A stretch of 64,000 bases of DNA. Origin: Palsa-504 sp963789225. GTDB taxonomy: Bacteria; Actinomycetota; Actinomycetes; Streptosporangiales; Streptosporangiaceae. The notes beneath the pieces were generated by a model that was given only the letters and a program-made list of their open reading frames with translations, searched no databases and was not told where the DNA came from. Below are positions 1 through 8,904 of the stretch, in pieces. Where the stretch lies: assembly GCA_963789225.1 (NCBI GenBank), contig CAWBKD010000015.1:62001-126000 (forward strand). The letters run 5' to 3'. The translations under genes were made by a program, and so were the position numbers. The stretch's first letter is position 1. Each line of letters begins with the position of its first letter.

Positions 1-192
1 CGTGTACGACCCGAGGGCCCAGGCCCGGCCCGCGGTGAGTATCGCGGCCGCCCGCTCATAGCCGTGCAGGCACTCGGCCTTGACCGCGTCGGGCATCGCC
101 GCAAGGTCGGCGGCGGCCAGAGACCGCAGCCCGAGATAGATCATCTGCCACGCCTCATCGATGCTGGGGAGAGCAGGAACGGCAGCGGTCAC
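1..192 (-). CDS. DUF222/13E12-type HNH endonuclease family protein, N-terminal fragment (cut by window edge)
   Basis: Sixty-four codons are visible, reading leftwards from a GTG at 190-192 and leaving the window still open. The start is supported by a strong ribosome binding site (GAGAGGAGGC on the minus strand, plus positions 201-210). The peptide shows the pattern SIDEAWQMIYLGLRSLA, then ADLAAMP, then AECLHGYERA, an alanine-rich N-terminal helical region typical of actinobacterial DUF222 proteins that precede a C-terminal HNH nuclease domain. The HNH part lies outside the window and cannot be checked. A complete member of the same broad family is present at 48665-50758. These proteins are multicopy in actinomycetes and their role is poorly defined. 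Confidence 0.6.
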   Translation of the reverse strand, partial: MTAAVPALPSIDEAWQMIYLGLRSLAAADLAAMPDAVKAECLHGYERAAAILTAGRAWALGSYT

Positions 193-563
193 CTGGATTA
201 GCCTCCTCTCCGGGATGCTCGCGGGCCGACAGCAGATGCGGGGCGTCTCACTCCTTCGGCCGGGCAGGCGGTGAGCGTGGCCTGGAGGCGCCAGCTCGAT
301 CGTTCGGGCAAATGCGCGTCTGTATCGACGATCCTGCCGGTCATATTCACTACTGTTTTCTAGTCTGACTCTAACAGGTGCCTCTGACATTTCCGGGCTG
401 GCACGCCGCATCTATTCGATTATATTTACGAGTGTTTGGATCGACCGGCCGGACGCACTTCACCGTTCACATGGACCGCTGGCGACACAGGTATCTCGTG
501 GAAAAGCAAGCCCGACCCCAGGTAGCGGGACAAGATCTACAGGGTGTCGACGGCCGAAGGAGG
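193..563. other. Intergenic region between divergent genes
   Basis: About 370 bases without a convincing gene. It should hold the promoters of the leftward HNH-type gene and the rightward luciferase-like gene. The stretch around 340-440 is less GC-rich than the surroundings (for example TCTATTCGATTATATTTACG near 410-430), which fits promoter DNA, but no -35/-10 pair can be assigned with confidence. Confidence 0.4.
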
Positions 564-896
564 ATGGTGAGCGACGACATGGACGATCCGCGGTGGGAGG
601 CGTTCGTCACCGCCATGCTCGCGGTAGGTCACGCCACGGAACGCCGATCCCGCTACGGCGAAAAGCCGGCCTTGTTCAGCGGGAGGCGGGAGATCGCCCA
701 CTGCGAGGCACCAGGCGTGATCGACCTGCGGATCACGCGGGCCGGCTGGTTGCGGGCTCGGGACGAGTTCGGCGGCGATCCGGCGGTGAGGCACGATCCT
801 TCCCGCCGTGACTGGATCGAGCTTCACCTGAATTCGGCCGCCGACGTCGAACGCCTCGGCGGGTTGCTGGCTATCGCGGCAGCGGCCAACGCCTGA
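564..896 (+). CDS. Small luciferase-domain (DUF5519-like) protein
   Basis: About 110 residues. An open frame extends up to 378, but a strong Shine-Dalgarno (GAAGGAGG, 556-563) points to a start at ATG 564, GTG 567 or ATG 579. The first two sit very close to it and the third is 15 bases away, so the exact start is uncertain. The protein contains RYGEKPALFSGRREIAH, then GVIDLRITRAGW, then a C-terminal DWIELHLNSAADVERL. This matches my memory of small actinobacterial proteins annotated as luciferase domain-containing (PF17648); despite the name they are not known light emitters. The function is unknown. The gene precedes lhr by 74 bases in the same direction and could be cotranscribed. Confidence 0.55.
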   Translation: MVSDDMDDPRWEAFVTAMLAVGHATERRSRYGEKPALFSGRREIAHCEAPGVIDLRITRAGWLRARDEFGGDPAVRHDPSRRDWIELHLNSAADVERLGGLLAIAAAANA

Positions 897-970
897 CCTG
901 AACGCCGTATTCAAGTAGACCCTGTTCATCGGGCCGGTCAAATGTCGGCGGCCGGAGGTACCGTGGGCGG

Positions 971-3900
971 GTGCTCGACTCGTTCCATCCCGCGGTAAGC
1001 GCCTGGTTCGGGCGCAGGTTCCCGGCTGGTCCCACGGAACCGCAGGTCGGTGGCTGGCGGGAGATCGCGGCGGGCGGGCACACGCTGATCGCGGCGCCCA
1101 CGGGGTCGGGCAAGACCCTGGCGGCGTTCCTGGTGTGCATCGACCGGCTGTACCGGACCGAGGAGGATCCGCCGGGGGGGCCGCGGGTGGTTTACGTATC
1201 GCCGCTGAAGGCGCTGGCGACGGATATCCACCAGAACCTTGAGGCGCCGCTGCGGGAGATCGCGGCGGTGGCCAGCGAGCTCGGGCTGGCCGCACCGAAG
1301 ATCCGGGTGGCGGTCAGGACGGGTGACACGGCCGCCGCGGAGCGCACCGCCATGCTCAAGAACCCGCCGGACATCCTCATCACGACGCCGGAGTCGCTGT
1401 ACCTGCTGGTCACCGCGGAGCGGAGCAGGGCCATGCTGCGCAGCACCCGGACGGTCATCGTCGACGAGATCCACGCCGTGGCCTCGAACAAGCGCGGCTC
1501 GCACCTCGCCCTCACCCTGGAACGGCTAGCGCATGTCGCGGCGGGGCCGGTGCAGCGGGTGGGCCTGTCCGCGACCGTGCGGCCGATCGAGACGATCGCT
1601 CGGCTCCTGGTCGGTTCGGGCGAGGATCGCGATAACCCGGACGGATCTCCGCGCTGCGCGATCGTGGATTCCGGGCACCGCAGGCAACTGGATCTCGCGC
1701 TGGAGATCCCCGACGACGAGCTCGGCGCGGTGCCCACCGGGCAGCAGATGGTGCAGATCCTGGACCGGATCACGGGGCACATCAGCCAGCACCGCACGAC
1801 TCTGGTGTTCGTCAACACCAGGAGCATGGCCGAGCGGGTGGCGCACCAGCTCGGGGAGCGGCTCGGTGAGGAGCTTGGCGCGCACGTGGCCGCGCATCAC
1901 GGGTCGCTGTCCAAGGGGCGCAGGCAGCGGGTCGAGGCGCGGCTGCGCGCCGGGGACTTGCGGGCCCTGGTGGCGACGGCCTCGCTCGAGCTCGGGATCG
2001 ACATCGGGCCGGTCGAGCTGGTGTGCCAGATCGGCTCGCCGCGCAGCATTGCCACCTTCCTGCAGCGGGTGGGGCGGTCCAACCACACGCGGAGCGGGAC
2101 GCCGGCCGGGAAGCTGTACCCGACGACGCGGGACGAGCTGGTGGAGTGTGCCGCGCTGATACGCGGGGTCCGGGGCGGACGGCTGGACGCGATCGTCGTG
2201 CCGCAGCGGCCGCTGGACATCCTGGCGCAGCAGATGGTGGCCGAGTCCGCCGCCGAGCAGTGGGCGGAGGGTTCGCTGCTCGAGTTGGCCCGGCGGGCGG
2301 CGCCGTTCCGCGACCTGACCCGCGAGGACTTCGATGACGTCACCGAGCTGCTCGCCGAGGGGATCCGCACGGGGCGCGGCCGCCGGGCGTACTACCTCCA
2401 CCGCGACCAGGTCAACGGGACCGTCAAGGGCAGGCGCGGGGCCCGACTGGCCGCGCTGACCTCCGGCGGGGCCATCCCCGAGCTGGGCGACTTCCGGGTT
2501 ATCGCCGAGCCCGACGAGATGCAGGTCGGCTCGGTCCACGAGGAGTGGGCGACCGAGAGCAGGCCGGGCGACGTGTTCCTGCTCGGCACGCACTCCTGGC
2601 GGATCCGCCGGGTGGAGCCGGGGACGGTCCGGGTGGTCGACGCGCACGGGGCGCCGCCGTCGGTGCCGTTCTGGCAGGGCGAGGCGCCGGGGCGGACCAG
2701 GGAGCTGTCCCAGGAGGTCTCTTCGGTGCGCCAGGCGGTCGCCGACCGGGCACCGCAGGAGGCGCGGGAGTGGCTGGAGGCCGAGTGCGGCCTCGGGCGG
2801 CCCGCGGCCGAGACGATCGTGGCGTACCTGCACACGGGGCTGGCCGAGCTTGGGGCGGTGCCGACCATGGACGCCATCATCCTGGAGCGGTTCTTCGACA
2901 AGGCCGGCGGGATGCAGCTCATCGGGCACGCGCCGTTCGGGGCGCGGGTTAACCGCGCGTTCGGGCTGGCGCTGCGCAAGCGGTTCTGCGTGACGTTCGA
3001 CTTCGAGCTGCAGGCGGCGGCCAGCGACAACGCGATCTTGCTCTCGCTCGGGCCGCAGCACAGCTTCCCGCTCGACCGGGTGCCGAAGTTCCTGGCCTCG
3101 CCGACCGTCGAGCAGGTGGTCAGGCAGGCGGTGCTCACCTCGCCGCTGTTCCAGGCGCGCTGGCGGTGGAACCTCAACACCTCGCTGACCGTGCTGCGGA
3201 TGCGGGGCGGGCGCAAGAACCCGCCCGCGATCCAGCGGATGGAGGCCGACGACCTGATGGCGGCGGTGTTCCCGACGCTGGCCGCCTGCCAGGAGAACGT
3301 GGCGCCCGGGCCGATCGAGATTCCCGACCACCCGCTGGTCCGGCAGACGCTGGAGGACTGCCTGCACGAGGCGATGGACATCGACGGGCTGCGGGAGCTC
3401 GTGGCCGGGATCGAGGCGGGCCGGATCAGGGTGATCACTCGGGACACCACCGAGCCGTCGGTGCTCGCGCACGAGATCCTGAACGGGATGCCGTTCACCT
3501 ACCTGGACGACGAGGGCGAGGCCGCCAACCGGCGCAGCAGGCAGGTGAAGATACCCCGCGGACTGCCGGTCGAGACGCGGGACCTGGCCCGGCTCGATCC
3601 GGCCGCGATCGAGCGGGTGCGGGAGCAGGTGCGGCCGCAGCCGCGGGACGCCGACGAGCTGCACGACCTGCTGATGACGCTGTTCGTGACCCGACCAGAA
3701 CCCGAGTGGGCCCCGATGTACGGTGAGCTGGCGGCGGCCGGGCGGGTGGTGGATATCTGCGGGCCGGACGGTGTGCTGTGGTGTGCTGCCGAACGGTCGA
3801 TGGTGCTCGCTCCGCTGTTTCCTGACTGGGCGGCCGCAACCTCGCCGGTTGCCGGGCTGAAGGTGATGGAGCCGGAGGCAGTAGTGGCGGAGATGCTGCG

Positions 3901-5188
3901 CGGGCACCTGGATGTGTCGGGGCCATGCACCGCCGCCGAACTGGCCCGGGTCACGGCGGCGGGGTTGCCGCAGGTGTCTCTCGCGCTGGTCCGGCTGGAG
4001 ACCGAGGGCTTCGCGCTGCGAGGACGGTTCACCGACCCGGACGGGCCCGAGGAGTGGTGCGCGCGACGGGTGCTGACCAGGATCCACGCGTACACGCGGG
4101 AGCGGAAGCGGAGCGAGATCGACCCGGTGTCGCCGCAGGACTTCATGCGGTTCCTGCTGCGCTGGCAGCACGTCACGCCGGACACCAGGCGGGAAGGCAG
4201 CCGCGGCGTCCTCGCGGTCGTCGAGCAGCTCCAGGGGTTCGAGCTGGCCGCCGGGGCCTGGGAGAAGGCCATCCTGCCCGCGCGGGTGACCGGCTACCGC
4301 AGGGAATGGCTGGACGAGGTGTGCCTGGACGGCGGCGTCTGCTGGGGACGGCTGTCGCTGCGCGAGGAGTCGGACGAGCCGGTCCGCCGCGGCGGGCTGA
4401 CCCCGTCGCGGGCCACCCCGATCACGCTGACCATCCGGGACGACCTGGCGTGGCTGCTGCGGGCGGCCCGCGGCGAGCACCGCCCGGCCGAGCCCGGGCC
4501 AGGGAGCACCAGGGACGTGTTCGACGCGCTGCGCGAACGCGGTGCGCTGTTCCAGCCGGACCTGGCCGCCATGACTGGTCGGCTGCCGGGTGACATCGAG
4601 GCCGCGCTGTGGGACGGCGTGGCCCGCGGGCTGTTCACGGCGGACGGGTTCCGAGCCGTGCGGTCGCTGTTCGCCCAGCGGGCCATGGCGCAGAGCTCGC
4701 TCGGCAGGCACCGGCTGCGCCGCGGCAGCCAGCTCACCTCCCGGACCGCGGGGCGGTGGTCGCTGCTGCCCGAGCCGGTGTCCGACTGCGACCCGGACGA
4801 GCTGGCCGAGGCCGTCGCGGAACAGCTGGCCGCCCGCTGGGGGGTGGTGTTCCGCGACCTGCTGGCCCGGGAGAACATCGCGGTGCCCTGGCGCGAGGTG
4901 CTGTGGGCGTTCCGGCGGATGGAGGCCCGGGGCACCGTGGCCGGCGGGCGGTTCGTGAACGGGTTCAGCGGCGAGCAGTTCGCGCACCCGGACGCGGTGG
5001 GCCTGCTGCGCGAGACCAGGAAGCGGCCGCGGAACGGCGAGACGGTCACCCTGTCGGGCGCGGACCCGCTGAACCTGGCCGGCATCGTGCTGCCGGGTCC
5101 GCGGGTCCCGGCGCTGCGGACGAACTCGGTCACCTACACCGATGGCTTGCTGACCTCGGGCGTGGCCCGGCCGGTCCTGACCGCCTGA
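971..5188 (+). CDS. lhr: Lhr-family DEAD/DEAH-box ATP-dependent helicase
   Basis: This 1405-residue protein is a large helicase-related (Lhr) superfamily 2 enzyme. The family translocates 3' to 5' on single-stranded DNA and unwinds RNA-DNA and DNA duplexes; mycobacterial Lhr is DNA-damage induced. Motif I is APTGSGKT at residues 42-49 and motif II is DEIH at 165-168. A SAT-type motif III (LSATV) follows, then a C-terminal RecA domain ending in QRVGRSNH. The remaining ~900 residues are the Lhr-specific winged-helix, beta-barrel and DEAD/H-associated regions. The GTG start at 971 has GGAGGT at 954-959, about 11 bases upstream. Length is normal for the shorter Lhr type. The opposite strand carries a 1153-codon open frame that is a GC-composition shadow. 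Confidence 0.93.
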   Translation: MLDSFHPAVSAWFGRRFPAGPTEPQVGGWREIAAGGHTLIAAPTGSGKTLAAFLVCIDRLYRTEEDPPGGPRVVYVSPLKALATDIHQNLEAPLREIAAVASELGLAAPKIRVAVRTGDTAAAERTAMLKNPPDILITTPESLYLLVTAERSRAMLRSTRTVIVDEIHAVASNKRGSHLALTLERLAHVAAGPVQRVGLSATVRPIETIARLLVGSGEDRDNPDGSPRCAIVDSGHRRQLDLALEIPDDELGAVPTGQQMVQILDRITGHISQHRTTLVFVNTRSMAERVAHQLGERLGEELGAHVAAHHGSLSKGRRQRVEARLRAGDLRALVATASLELGIDIGPVELVCQIGSPRSIATFLQRVGRSNHTRSGTPAGKLYPTTRDELVECAALIRGVRGGRLDAIVVPQRPLDILAQQMVAESAAEQWAEGSLLELARRAAPFRDLTREDFDDVTELLAEGIRTGRGRRAYYLHRDQVNGTVKGRRGARLAALTSGGAIPELGDFRVIAEPDEMQVGSVHEEWATESRPGDVFLLGTHSWRIRRVEPGTVRVVDAHGAPPSVPFWQGEAPGRTRELSQEVSSVRQAVADRAPQEAREWLEAECGLGRPAAETIVAYLHTGLAELGAVPTMDAIILERFFDKAGGMQLIGHAPFGARVNRAFGLALRKRFCVTFDFELQAAASDNAILLSLGPQHSFPLDRVPKFLASPTVEQVVRQAVLTSPLFQARWRWNLNTSLTVLRMRGGRKNPPAIQRMEADDLMAAVFPTLAACQENVAPGPIEIPDHPLVRQTLEDCLHEAMDIDGLRELVAGIEAGRIRVITRDTTEPSVLAHEILNGMPFTYLDDEGEAANRRSRQVKIPRGLPVETRDLARLDPAAIERVREQVRPQPRDADELHDLLMTLFVTRPEPEWAPMYGELAAAGRVVDICGPDGVLWCAAERSMVLAPLFPDWAAATSPVAGLKVMEPEAVVAEMLRGHLDVSGPCTAAELARVTAAGLPQVSLALVRLETEGFALRGRFTDPDGPEEWCARRVLTRIHAYTRERKRSEIDPVSPQDFMRFLLRWQHVTPDTRREGSRGVLAVVEQLQGFELAAGAWEKAILPARVTGYRREWLDEVCLDGGVCWGRLSLREESDEPVRRGGLTPSRATPITLTIRDDLAWLLRAARGEHRPAEPGPGSTRDVFDALRERGALFQPDLAAMTGRLPGDIEAALWDGVARGLFTADGFRAVRSLFAQRAMAQSSLGRHRLRRGSQLTSRTAGRWSLLPEPVSDCDPDELAEAVAEQLAARWGVVFRDLLARENIAVPWREVLWAFRRMEARGTVAGGRFVNGFSGEQFAHPDAVGLLRETRKRPRNGETVTLSGADPLNLAGIVLPGPRVPALRTNSVTYTDGLLTSGVARPVLTA

Positions 5189-5197
5189 TCGGGCCAG

Positions 5198-5247
5198 GGT
5201 GGGGCTATCCCCGCCGCCTGACGGCGCATCACTTCCCCGGCGGGGAA
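5198..5247. terminator. Two hairpins between convergent lhr and cyclase genes
   Basis: Ten bases after the lhr stop a 7-bp stem with a CTAT loop can form (5198-5204 with 5209-5215, one G-T pair). A second perfect hairpin, TTCCCC-GGC-GGGGAA, lies at 5233-5247. Neither is followed by a T tract, so these would be actinomycete-style terminators without a U tail. The position between convergent genes supports a termination role, but this is inference. Confidence 0.45.
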
Positions 5248-5334
5248 ATGGGCGTACGATCCGGGGCCGATGATGACGGCGGTTCCGTATTCCATTCCCC
5301 TAGCTTCCCCGGAGGCTGGGTAGCGCCGTTCGGA

Positions 5335-6291
5335 TTACTTGATGGCCACGGCGTTAGCAGGCGAGCCGATCCCGCCTGGTGCGTTCATCGGCGCGCTGAC
5401 CAGGAACATCTCGTGGACGCCGTCGGCGGCGCAGTCTTGGGCGAGGTCGGCGAGCCACCACAGCTCGCCCAGCGCCATGCCGAGCTGGCCGATGAGCATG
5501 CTGTGCAGGAAGCCGAACGGGCGTGCCTGCTCGCTCCGGTCAGGCGGGAAGGATTCGACGGCGAAGGTGTCGGAGGCGATGGCCGCGGCGTGGCTGTTCC
5601 ATAGGTACTCGCATATCGCCTCGGTGTGCGCGACGCCGGGCGTGGCGGGGTTGCCGTGCAGCCGGACCTTGATCTCGCTGGGCTGCTGGAGGTACCAGGC
5701 GGCGAACCCGGTGTGCAGCAGGATGATGTCCCCCGGCGCGAACTCCACGCCGGCCTGGCGCCGGGCTAGTTCCAGGTCCTCGACGTCGAACTCGACGTTG
5801 ACGCCCGGATGGTAGGGCCGCCCGGCGTCCAGCAGCGCGCGCTCGACATCCAGGAGGACCGCGCGGCCCGCCATCCCGTGCCGGGCCCAGTGCTCGATGG
5901 TGTTCCTGGTCCCGGCCAGGATCTCCTGCTCGGTGGCGCCGTTGTACATCTGGTCGTGCGCGTATCCAACGTGGGCCAGCGAGTCCCACTGGCTGCTGGA
6001 CTGCGGGTAGAAGTTGTCGTAGACGTCGTCGAAGCCGGCCGTCCCCGGCGCGTGCAGCACGCGATGCCGCGGCGTCCCGCGGAAGGCGGCCAGGGCCGGA
6101 GAGATGCTGTCAAGCGGCATGTCCAGGCAGAACAGCTGTCCCCGCCTGACCAGCCCGGCCGCGGCGGCGATCCGCTCCGGCGTCATCAGGTTGACCAGGC
6201 CGAGGTTGTCGTCCCGGCCGAACAGGCCCCACGCGGATCGGCCGCCGTCCGCCGCGGGCGGCAGGTCAGCGTAGCTCGGCAGCTCGGTCAT
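5335..6291 (-). CDS. Cyclase family protein (kynurenine formamidase-like metal hydrolase)
   Basis: The 318-residue protein belongs to the cyclase family (PF04199), metal-dependent hydrolases that include bacterial kynurenine formamidase and polyketide cyclases. Family-like features are an early WGLFGRDDNLGLVN segment, the central QWDSLAHVGYAHDQMYNG region that occupies the place of the HxGTHxDxPxH metal motif, and GDIILLHTGF followed by PGVAHTEAICEYLW. In this long subgroup the first metal histidine motif is replaced by WDSLAHVG, so the substrate cannot be assumed to be N-formylkynurenine. It starts with ATG at 6291 and ends just before the convergent lhr hairpins. No pathway partners lie next to it. 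Confidence 0.75.
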   Translation of the reverse strand: MTELPSYADLPPAADGGRSAWGLFGRDDNLGLVNLMTPERIAAAAGLVRRGQLFCLDMPLDSISPALAAFRGTPRHRVLHAPGTAGFDDVYDNFYPQSSSQWDSLAHVGYAHDQMYNGATEQEILAGTRNTIEHWARHGMAGRAVLLDVERALLDAGRPYHPGVNVEFDVEDLELARRQAGVEFAPGDIILLHTGFAAWYLQQPSEIKVRLHGNPATPGVAHTEAICEYLWNSHAAAIASDTFAVESFPPDRSEQARPFGFLHSMLIGQLGMALGELWWLADLAQDCAADGVHEMFLVSAPMNAPGGIGSPANAVAIK

Positions 6292-6360
6292 CGCTCGGCC
6301 CTTCCCCTGGAGTACGGCGGACGTGAGTGTACTGCCCGGTGGCCAGGAGCGGGGCTGCGG

Positions 6361-7179
6361 CTATCCCCAGGCCGTCGGGTAGTTCGCGGGAAGGATCCCG
6401 AAACAGGTCTGGCCGTAGTTGGGCGCGGGTGATACGCCCACTGATATGAGCAGCTCGTCGAAGTTATAACCGACACAGGTCGGGAACGGGCCCAGCCCGC
6501 CGACGCTGCCGGCCACGGCAAGCTGCGATTCCGCGTTCGCTCCCCCCGGCTGCGCCCAGCCGGTCTCGATGCCCTCGGAGCCGTCGTACATGTTGCCGAC
6601 CACGGTATAGGCCGTCACGGCCTGGCCGACCTGGACGGTGGGCGTGACGTCCTCGGCTACGTAGACCTCCAGTCCCTGAGCGGGGCCGTCGGTGAGCTGG
6701 TAGGTGATCCACCCTCCGCTCCAGCCGCCGTCATCCGCGATCGAGCTGGTGACGATGCCGTCGCCCAGGGCGTAGACCGGGCCTGACCCGCTGAAATCGG
6801 TGCCCTGGTCGATGCGCTCGTATACCAGGCCCGCGATATCACGGAGCGGGTTGAGGTAGTGCGGCGTGACGGCGATGCCGCTGCTGACGATCTCGGGCTG
6901 CTGGCTGGCCTGTGCGCCCAGCTTCACCGCAGCCTGCAGGCCGAGCGCATCGGCCTCATCCGACCAGGCCGTGTTCGCGGCGCCTGCCATCCAGTGGGCC
7001 GCGGCCGGCCAGGCGGAGACCAGGGCCAGCACTCCCGCCACGGCGGCGGCCGCGATCAGGGCGGGCTTGTCCTTGAACCAGGGCGCGATCCCCGAGAACT
7101 TCCGGGGCCGGGAGGCCGCGCCGGGGCCGGGGCGTGAAGATCGCGGCGGCTTACGGTGCCCGGCGGGCGTCCTGGACAA
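6361..7179 (-). CDS. Membrane-anchored M23/LytM-like protein with a degenerate metal site
   Basis: The 272-residue protein has a basic, proline-rich N-terminus (1-37), a single membrane segment at about 38-60, and an exported domain that resembles the LytM/M23 beta-sheet fold: RIDQGTDFSGSGPVYALGDG at 122-141. Active M23 enzymes have HxGxD at this place. Here the histidine position is aspartate (DQGTD, 124-128), so zinc peptidase activity is doubtful and a binding or scaffold role is more likely. The start is a TTG (7177-7179) with a GAAGG about 7 bases upstream. It lies 69 bases beyond the cyclase gene in the same direction. No substrate can be assigned. Confidence 0.6.
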   Translation of the reverse strand: MSRTPAGHRKPPRSSRPGPGAASRPRKFSGIAPWFKDKPALIAAAAVAGVLALVSAWPAAAHWMAGAANTAWSDEADALGLQAAVKLGAQASQQPEIVSSGIAVTPHYLNPLRDIAGLVYERIDQGTDFSGSGPVYALGDGIVTSSIADDGGWSGGWITYQLTDGPAQGLEVYVAEDVTPTVQVGQAVTAYTVVGNMYDGSEGIETGWAQPGGANAESQLAVAGSVGGLGPFPTCVGYNFDELLISVGVSPAPNYGQTCFGILPANYPTAWG

Positions 7180-7511
7180 ATGATGCCTTCGGTCAGGAGC
7201 GGCGAACGCGCTCAGCTATCACCGGGTGATGGCGGGGCGCCGCACCCTGGGTGCTATTAATCCACCAGGCTGCCTCAGACGCACGTAAGACCGGGCCGGA
7301 ATTACATTTTCGACAGATTTGACTACGCATCGTTGAGCGCCGCTGTGAGCGCGCGTCACGCAGCGTCGCCGACCCCGCCTGGTTCGCTGCAGAGCAGCAG
7401 CTAGGGGCGCAAGCCCACGTGCGAGGCTTAGCCGGGCTTCGCCTGGGCTCTTTCATGATCGTGGCCAGAAAGGGCCGCCTGCCCCTGCTGGCCACGATCA
7501 TGGTTATCGCG
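7180..7511. other. Intergenic region with a long hairpin at its right end
   Basis: About 330 bases with no supported gene. The left part would hold the promoter of the leftward M23-like gene. The right end carries the inverted repeat described separately at 7454-7502, close to the stop codon of the AhpD-like gene. Confidence 0.4.
7454..7502. terminator. 15-bp perfect inverted repeat, probable terminator of the AhpD-like gene
   Basis: CATGATCGTGGCCAG (7454-7468) is repeated in reverse complement as CTGGCCACGATCATG (7488-7502), with a 19-base spacer that can itself pair partly (AGGG with CCCT). It starts 9 bases after the stop codon of the leftward gene at 7512, a natural terminator position. 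No T tract follows. A related GATC-ended hairpin is present at 45090-45139. Confidence 0.6.
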
Positions 7512-7982
7512 TCATCCCCACTGTCCGGGCACGTAGTCGCCGGCGGGCTGGCGGGTGATGACGTTCAGGCGGTTCCAGGCATTGATCCCGGCGATGAGGC
7601 ACACCAGCGCGGCGAGCTGGTCGTCGTCGTAGTGCTTGGCCGCGTTTTCCCAGGCCTCGTCGGAGACGCCGGCACTGTCGGCGATGCGGGTGCCCTGCTC
7701 GGCGAGCTCCAGGGCGGCTCGTTCGGCTTCGGTGAAGACCTTTGCTTCGCGCCACACCGCGACCAGGTTGAGGCGCTGCTGGGTCTCCCCGGCGAGTGCG
7801 GCGTCCTTGGTGTGCATGTCGGTGCAGTAGGCGCAGCCGTTGATCTGGCTGGCCCGGATCTTCACCAGTTCCTGCGTCGCGGCCGGGACGGTCGAACCGT
7901 GCGTGACCTGGCCTGCCGAGTTGAGGTACTTGACGAACTTCGCCGCGGCGTCGTTGGCGATGTAGTTGAGACGGGCTTCCAT
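7512..7982 (-). CDS. Carboxymuconolactone decarboxylase / AhpD-like peroxidase family protein
   Basis: The protein has 156 residues from ATG 7982, chosen over an upstream GTG (8018) because AAGGGG stands 6 bases before it. It contains the redox motif CAYCTDMHTKDA, the CxxC...H signature of AhpD-type alkylhydroperoxidases, then LNLVAVWREAKVFTEAERAALE and a C-terminal INAWNRLNV segment. The family uses the two cysteines to reduce peroxides, and the enzyme is expected to be cytoplasmic. Most such genes act with unknown partners; a (frameshifted) SRPBCC gene lies upstream in the same orientation. Confidence 0.85.
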   Translation of the reverse strand: MEARLNYIANDAAAKFVKYLNSAGQVTHGSTVPAATQELVKIRASQINGCAYCTDMHTKDAALAGETQQRLNLVAVWREAKVFTEAERAALELAEQGTRIADSAGVSDEAWENAAKHYDDDQLAALVCLIAGINAWNRLNVITRQPAGDYVPGQWG

Positions 7983-8071
7983 GGAGATCCCCTTACCGTT
8001 GCGTGAGTTACACCCCACTGACGGAACGGAGCGGTCCGATGTAACACCTAGACGGGTGTGATGCGCGTCAC

Positions 8072-8565
8072 TCAGGCGCGGCTGAGGGCGTCCAGCTTCT
8101 CCAGGGTGATCGTCATGCTCTCGCGCCAGCGCTCGCCGCCCCGCACCGCCTTGCGCAGCCAGGCAGCGAGCGCGAGCAGTCGTAGGTCTCCGTGACCAGA
8201 GTGGAGCTCGCGTCGACGGGGACGAGATCGAAGGCCCAGCGGTGCTCGGCCCGGTCGCCGATGCCCTCCTGGTCCTCCTCGCGGGTGGCCGCCTTCAGCG
8301 CCGGCTCCCAGCCGATCTGGCGGTTGAGTTCGTACTGGACGACGTAGTTGGACATCTCGTAGTCGCCCATCTCGTCGTTATGCATGGTCATGGTGAAGAC
8401 ATCGCCGACGCCGGTCAGAACCGCATCCGACGTCGCTTCGCGGAGCATTCCCGATCCGTCGATGAGCGGGTGGCTGGCCGGGCGGGTCAGGATGCTGAAC
8501 AGCTGGTCGGCGGGGGCGCCGATCGTCTTTGATACCGAGACGGGGGCGCAGGTTTCGTCGGTCAT
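8072..8565 (-). pseudogene. SRPBCC-family protein gene interrupted by a one-base frameshift
   Basis: The leftward frame starts at ATG 8565 (or in-frame ATG 8598) and encodes a START/Bet v1-like SRPBCC domain: VSVSKTIGAPADQLFSIL, then GDVFTMTMHNDEM, then RWAFDLVPVDASSTLVTETYDCSRS. At about 8162-8169 the frame changes: the expected family ending AWLRKAVRGG...ERWRESMTITLEKLDAL lies in the next frame and reaches a stop at 8072-8074. The uncorrected frame stops at 8113 after an unrelated arginine-rich tail. One missing C (TCG-C-TGCC) explains the shift. This is either a decayed gene or a single-base consensus error; the rest of the domain looks intact. Confidence 0.65.
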
Positions 8566-8664
8566 GCTCTGTAGACGCGCGGGCGGACGGCGACTCATCG
8601 GGTAGCGGGGCGGGGACCAAACGCCGTTCGGGATAGAGGAAAGGACGGGCGGGGGTGCGGCGGG

Positions 8665-8904
8665 TCAGTTTCGACCGGTGATGGTGGTGAGGGCGGAGAT
8701 GCTGTTGCTGCCGCGCTCGCCGCGGGTGAGCCAGCGGTAGCCGAGGTAGCCGAGGATCGCGACGGCGAAGGACAGGATCAGCATGATCGTGCCGAGCGCG
8801 TTGAGCGCCAGGCCGCCGTTGCCGCCGCGCTGCTGCGAGTAGTTGAGCGAGCCTTCCGACGAGCGGACCAAGCGGTTCCTGCGCCGCATCGTCGACGCGG
8901 GCCG
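8665..8904 (-). CDS. Small predicted membrane protein, unknown
   Basis: About 79 residues from ATG 8904 (ATG 8886 is an alternative; neither has a clear ribosome binding site, and the open frame continues upstream to 9027). The N-terminus is basic (MRRRNRLVRSSEG), followed by a glycine/asparagine segment and one long hydrophobic stretch (LNALGTIMLILSFAVAILGY) that should span the membrane, then a short polar tail. I do not recognise a family. The gene is leftward, upstream of the SRPBCC gene. Confidence 0.4.
   Translation of the reverse strand, partial: RPASTMRRRNRLVRSSEGSLNYSQQRGGNGGLALNALGTIMLILSFAVAILGYLGYRWLTRGERGSNSISALTTITGRN

Noticed and set aside
1526..4987. 1153-codon open frame on the minus strand of lhr
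   Set aside because: It is the complement of a well-supported helicase, has low-complexity Arg/Pro/Gly/His-rich composition and no domain. High GC removes stop codons from antisense frames.
7180..7511. tRNA gene or small RNA near the hairpin
   Set aside because: The hairpin has no cloverleaf arms or CCA-type acceptor and sits at a gene end, as expected for a terminator.
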